Shown piece after piece: positions 7,545 through 8,553 of a stretch of 8,553 nucleotides of DNA. The position numbers were made by a program, and so were the translations under genes. A model generated the notes under the pieces. It was not told where the DNA came from, made no database searches, and was given only the letters and a program-made list of their open reading frames with translations. The stretch is taken from the NCBI GenBank assembly GCA_020355945.1, contig CP070627.1, forward strand, positions 1,258,900 to 1,267,452, in the 5' to 3' direction. The stretch's first letter is position 1. Each line of letters opens with the position of its first letter. The stretch comes from Candidatus Aminicenantota bacterium (GTDB lineage Bacteria; Acidobacteriota; Aminicenantia; UBA2199).

Positions 7545-7694
7545 TTAACAATAAACGGGAACGATGGTGGTGTACCCCGGATTGTTTGCGGTACCACCCT
7601 TGACCCTTTTTTGCTCATCCCGGTCCAGGACGATGTCAAGGTCCTGGATTGTCTCTTTGCCGAGACGCAGTTTCTTTTCTTTTTTTTGTTTCAT
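7545..7694 (-). CDS. Putative RiPP precursor peptide, class I lanthipeptide-like, double-glycine leader
   Basis: 49 residues, ATG at 7694, TAA at 7545-7547, strong AAGGGGGAG ribosome site before it. Residues 1-34 are a charged leader: a Lys-rich start, KKLRLGKETIQDLD at 7-20, and VKGG at 31-34. The KLxL-KETI-xxL motif followed by a Gly-Gly end is what I know from class I lanthipeptide-type precursors of Bacteroidota and related groups. Residues 35-49 are the presumed core, TANNPGYTTIVPVYC: three Thr, no Ser, two Tyr, one C-terminal Cys. One Thr-Cys thioether ring would be possible; other modifications cannot be excluded. The leader is probably removed after Gly34 by a C39-type protease-exporter. 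No synthetase, cyclase or transporter is in the window. The gene stands alone between a sigma-54 promoter and a terminator. The start codon frame crosses a run of eight A (7680-7687), so a sequencing indel there would matter. Confidence 0.75.
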   Translation of the reverse strand: MKQKKEKKLRLGKETIQDLDIVLDRDEQKRVKGGTANNPGYTTIVPVYC

Positions 7695-7697
7695 TCT

Positions 7698-7730
7698 CTC
7701 CCCCTTTGTTTGGATTGCGTATTACCAAAC
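7698..7730 (-). promoter_or_regulatory. Leader of the precursor mRNA: ribosome site and small hairpin
   Basis: AAGGGGGAG (7698-7706) lies three bases before the ATG, with its GGGGG core five bases away. Immediately upstream, GTTTGG and CCAAAC (7708-7713 and 7725-7730) can form a six-base stem with an eleven-base loop. The ribosome site is next to, not inside, the stem. The hairpin might stabilise the message; chance is also possible. Confidence 0.4.
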
Positions 7731-7759
7731 GCCCGTCTCAGCCCCTCGGAAAACATAAA

Positions 7760-7775
7760 GCAATATCGATGCCAA
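7760..7775 (-). promoter_or_regulatory. Sigma-54 (-24/-12) promoter of the RiPP precursor gene
   Basis: The minus strand reads TTGGCATCGATATTGC followed by T. Against the consensus TGGCACG-N4-TTGCW it matches TGGCA, keeps the four-base gap and matches TTGCT. The GG (7772-7773) and GC (7760-7761) sit 12 bases apart, as sigma-54 requires. Transcription should start near 7748, leaving a leader of about 54 bases before the ATG at 7694. The gene just upstream encodes a sigma-54 activator and three palindrome-like sites lie 82-173 bases upstream, so the context fits well. Confidence 0.78.
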
Positions 7776-7845
7776 CCTACGATATTTTTAATATAGCCGG
7801 TATAAAAGGGTTTTGAGGATATAATAAATCCGGGTTTTCCAGGAA

Positions 7846-7865
7846 AATAAAGCCACAGCTTTATT
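7846..7865. promoter_or_regulatory. Enhancer-like palindrome, site 1
   Basis: AATAAAGCCACAGCTTTATT: perfect eight-base arms around CACA. The centre lies about 82 bases upstream of the -24 GG and 69 bases from site 2. It agrees with site 2 at 14 of 20 positions and with site 3 at 15 of 20. Likely a binding site for the sigma-54 activator encoded next door. A weak RNA hairpin is the alternative, but no T-tract follows. Confidence 0.6.
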
Positions 7866-7914
7866 GAATCCCGGCAAAAAAGTTCAAGATTCCCTTCATC
7901 GAGGTATTTCAACC

Positions 7915-7934
7915 GGTAAAGTCATGACTTTATT
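7915..7934. promoter_or_regulatory. Enhancer-like palindrome, site 2
   Basis: GGTAAAGTCATGACTTTATT, whose inner 16 bases (7917-7932) are a perfect palindrome. The centre is about 152 bases upstream of the -24 element. It agrees with site 3 at 15 of 20 positions, and their centres are 21 bases apart, two helical turns, so two dimers could bind side by side on one face of the DNA. Confidence 0.62.
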
Positions 7935-7935
7935 T

Positions 7936-7955
7936 AATAAGGTCATAACATTATT
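7936..7955. promoter_or_regulatory. Enhancer-like palindrome, site 3
   Basis: AATAAGGTCATAACATTATT, an imperfect copy (8 of 10 half-site positions self-complementary) about 173 bases upstream of the -24 element. It lies between the stop codon of the activator gene and site 2. Consensus of the three sites: AATAAAGTCATRACTTTATT. Confidence 0.58.
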
Positions 7956-7973
7956 TATTTTTGCAGTTTAGCA

Positions 7974-8553
7974 CTAATCCCGGGGATCGATTTTATACTG
8001 GTATAATAAACTCATAAATTTCTGGTAATCCTTTTCATCTATATTCAAACTTCCAATCATTTTTTTAAAGCTGCGGGAATTCTCCTGGTAAAATTCCTTC
8101 AAAATTGTCTTCACTGCCTTCCTGTCAAGGTCTCTATCGATAAAAGGTCTCCAGACCAACTGCCAGAAGTTTTTTCCTTCGTTGATATGCATGCGGATTT
8201 GCGCTGTTTTATCATCTTTTTCAGCGGATATTTTTTTATAATAGCTGGAGTTCATAACACCTTGAATATCTTGCCCCGTGATAGGACCGGCAGCATGAAT
8301 ACCGGCCCTGGTGAGAACGGTTATTAACTCCCTGGTATTCCCGGGCCAGTCATGGGCAAAAACCGCTTCCCAGAACCCGGGTCCGATCTCTTTTCCTTTT
8401 AAAAGTTCCCGGTGTTCCAGCACCAGGTCCCTGATGTCTTGTTTGCGCTTTCTTAATGGGGGAATCTCTATTTCAAGTACATGCAGCCGGAAATAGAGGT
8501 CCTCGCGGAATTGGTTCGTCCGGATGGCCTCTTTTAAATCCCTGTTGGTGGCA
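7974..8553 (-). CDS. Sigma-54-dependent transcriptional activator (AAA+ enhancer-binding protein), C-terminal part only
   Basis: 192 C-terminal residues are visible. The frame is open to the right edge, so the N-terminus, Walker A and GAFTGA loop lie outside. Visible residues 1-5 (ATNRD) are the sensor I region, 15-23 (FREDLYFRL) the arginine-finger region, 29-40 ([12 protein letters not shown]) the following conserved block, and 69-76 (WPGNTREL) sensor II. A GTG at 8423 is inside the AAA+ domain and is not the start. The C-terminus (about 125-192) lacks the usual Fis helix-turn-helix. It carries [12 protein letters not shown], then [20 protein letters not shown], which I recognise as the divergent DNA-binding tail of activators from Acidobacteriota-like genomes. 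It probably binds the three palindromes just behind it and drives the precursor gene. The signal-sensing domain is unseen. Confidence 0.92.
   Translation of the reverse strand, partial: ATNRDLKEAIRTNQFREDLYFRLHVLEIEIPPLRKRKQDIRDLVLEHRELLKGKEIGPGFWEAVFAHDWPGNTRELITVLTRAGIHAAGPITGQDIQGVMNSSYYKKISAEKDDKTAQIRMHINEGKNFWQLVWRPFIDRDLDRKAVKTILKEFYQENSRSFKKMIGSLNIDEKDYQKFMSLLYQYKIDPRD

Noticed and set aside
7536..7796. Plus-strand open frames opposite the precursor gene
   Set aside because: They are antisense to the precursor and its promoter, with Phe/Leu runs from T-tracts and no ribosome site.
7846..7865. Hairpin AATAAAGC-CACA-GCTTTATT as a terminator of the activator gene
   Set aside because: The stem is AT-rich, no T-tract follows on the minus strand, and the sequence recurs twice as a DNA site, which fits protein binding better.
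7691..7912. 73-codon minus-strand frame starting with TTG and ending in an ATGA overlap with the precursor gene
   Set aside because: It runs through the sigma-54 promoter and enhancer site 1, has no ribosome site or ATG start, and its product resembles nothing I know. The ATGA overlap is probably chance.
1..8553. CRISPR arrays, tRNA or rRNA genes, transposases, attachment sites
   Set aside because: I looked for regular spaced repeats, cloverleaf-like segments and mobile-element genes on both strands and saw none. The only tandem periodicity is the protein-coding LRR array.

Overview
The window reads as a piece of an uncultured, Gram-negative-type bacterial genome of moderate GC. My best guess is Acidobacteriota or Candidatus Aminicenantes. 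This rests on the secreted modules with the phrases 'VEGARPDV' and 'GWGYMxLTNFLP', on the divergent C-terminus of the sigma-54 activator, and on the two-propeller AraC regulator. It is family recognition from memory, not a search. All supported genes lie on the minus strand, so the biological order runs from high to low coordinates.

Right end (8553 to 7545): the 3' part of a sigma-54-dependent activator (AAA+ enhancer-binding protein) is followed by a 279-base regulatory gap. The gap holds three related 20-bp palindrome-like sites and then a good -24/-12 sigma-54 promoter. That promoter faces a 49-codon gene whose product looks like a RiPP precursor: a KLxL-KETI leader, a Lys-Gly-Gly end, and a 15-residue core rich in Thr with one C-terminal Cys. 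A GC-rich hairpin with a T-tract closes the unit. This activator, enhancer, promoter and precursor cassette is the most interesting content of the window. No modification enzyme or exporter is visible here.

Middle (7431 to 4566): a possible operator and a sigma-70-like promoter precede a large membrane-spanning regulator. It has 14 propeller blades and a Y_Y_Y domain outside the cytoplasmic membrane, one transmembrane helix, and a cytoplasmic AraC-type DNA-binding domain. It has no kinase or receiver domain.

Left part (4565 to 1): a 167-base gap with an inverted repeat and a short repetitive motif leads into a two-gene operon of secreted proteins. The first is a 12-repeat plant-type leucine-rich-repeat protein with Ig-like modules. 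The second, overlapping it by 10 bases, is a right-handed beta-helix protein that runs off the left edge. The two share a paralogous Ig-like domain and are probably surface or exported adhesion or glycan-interaction proteins. The AraC regulator next door may control them, but this is inferred only from position.
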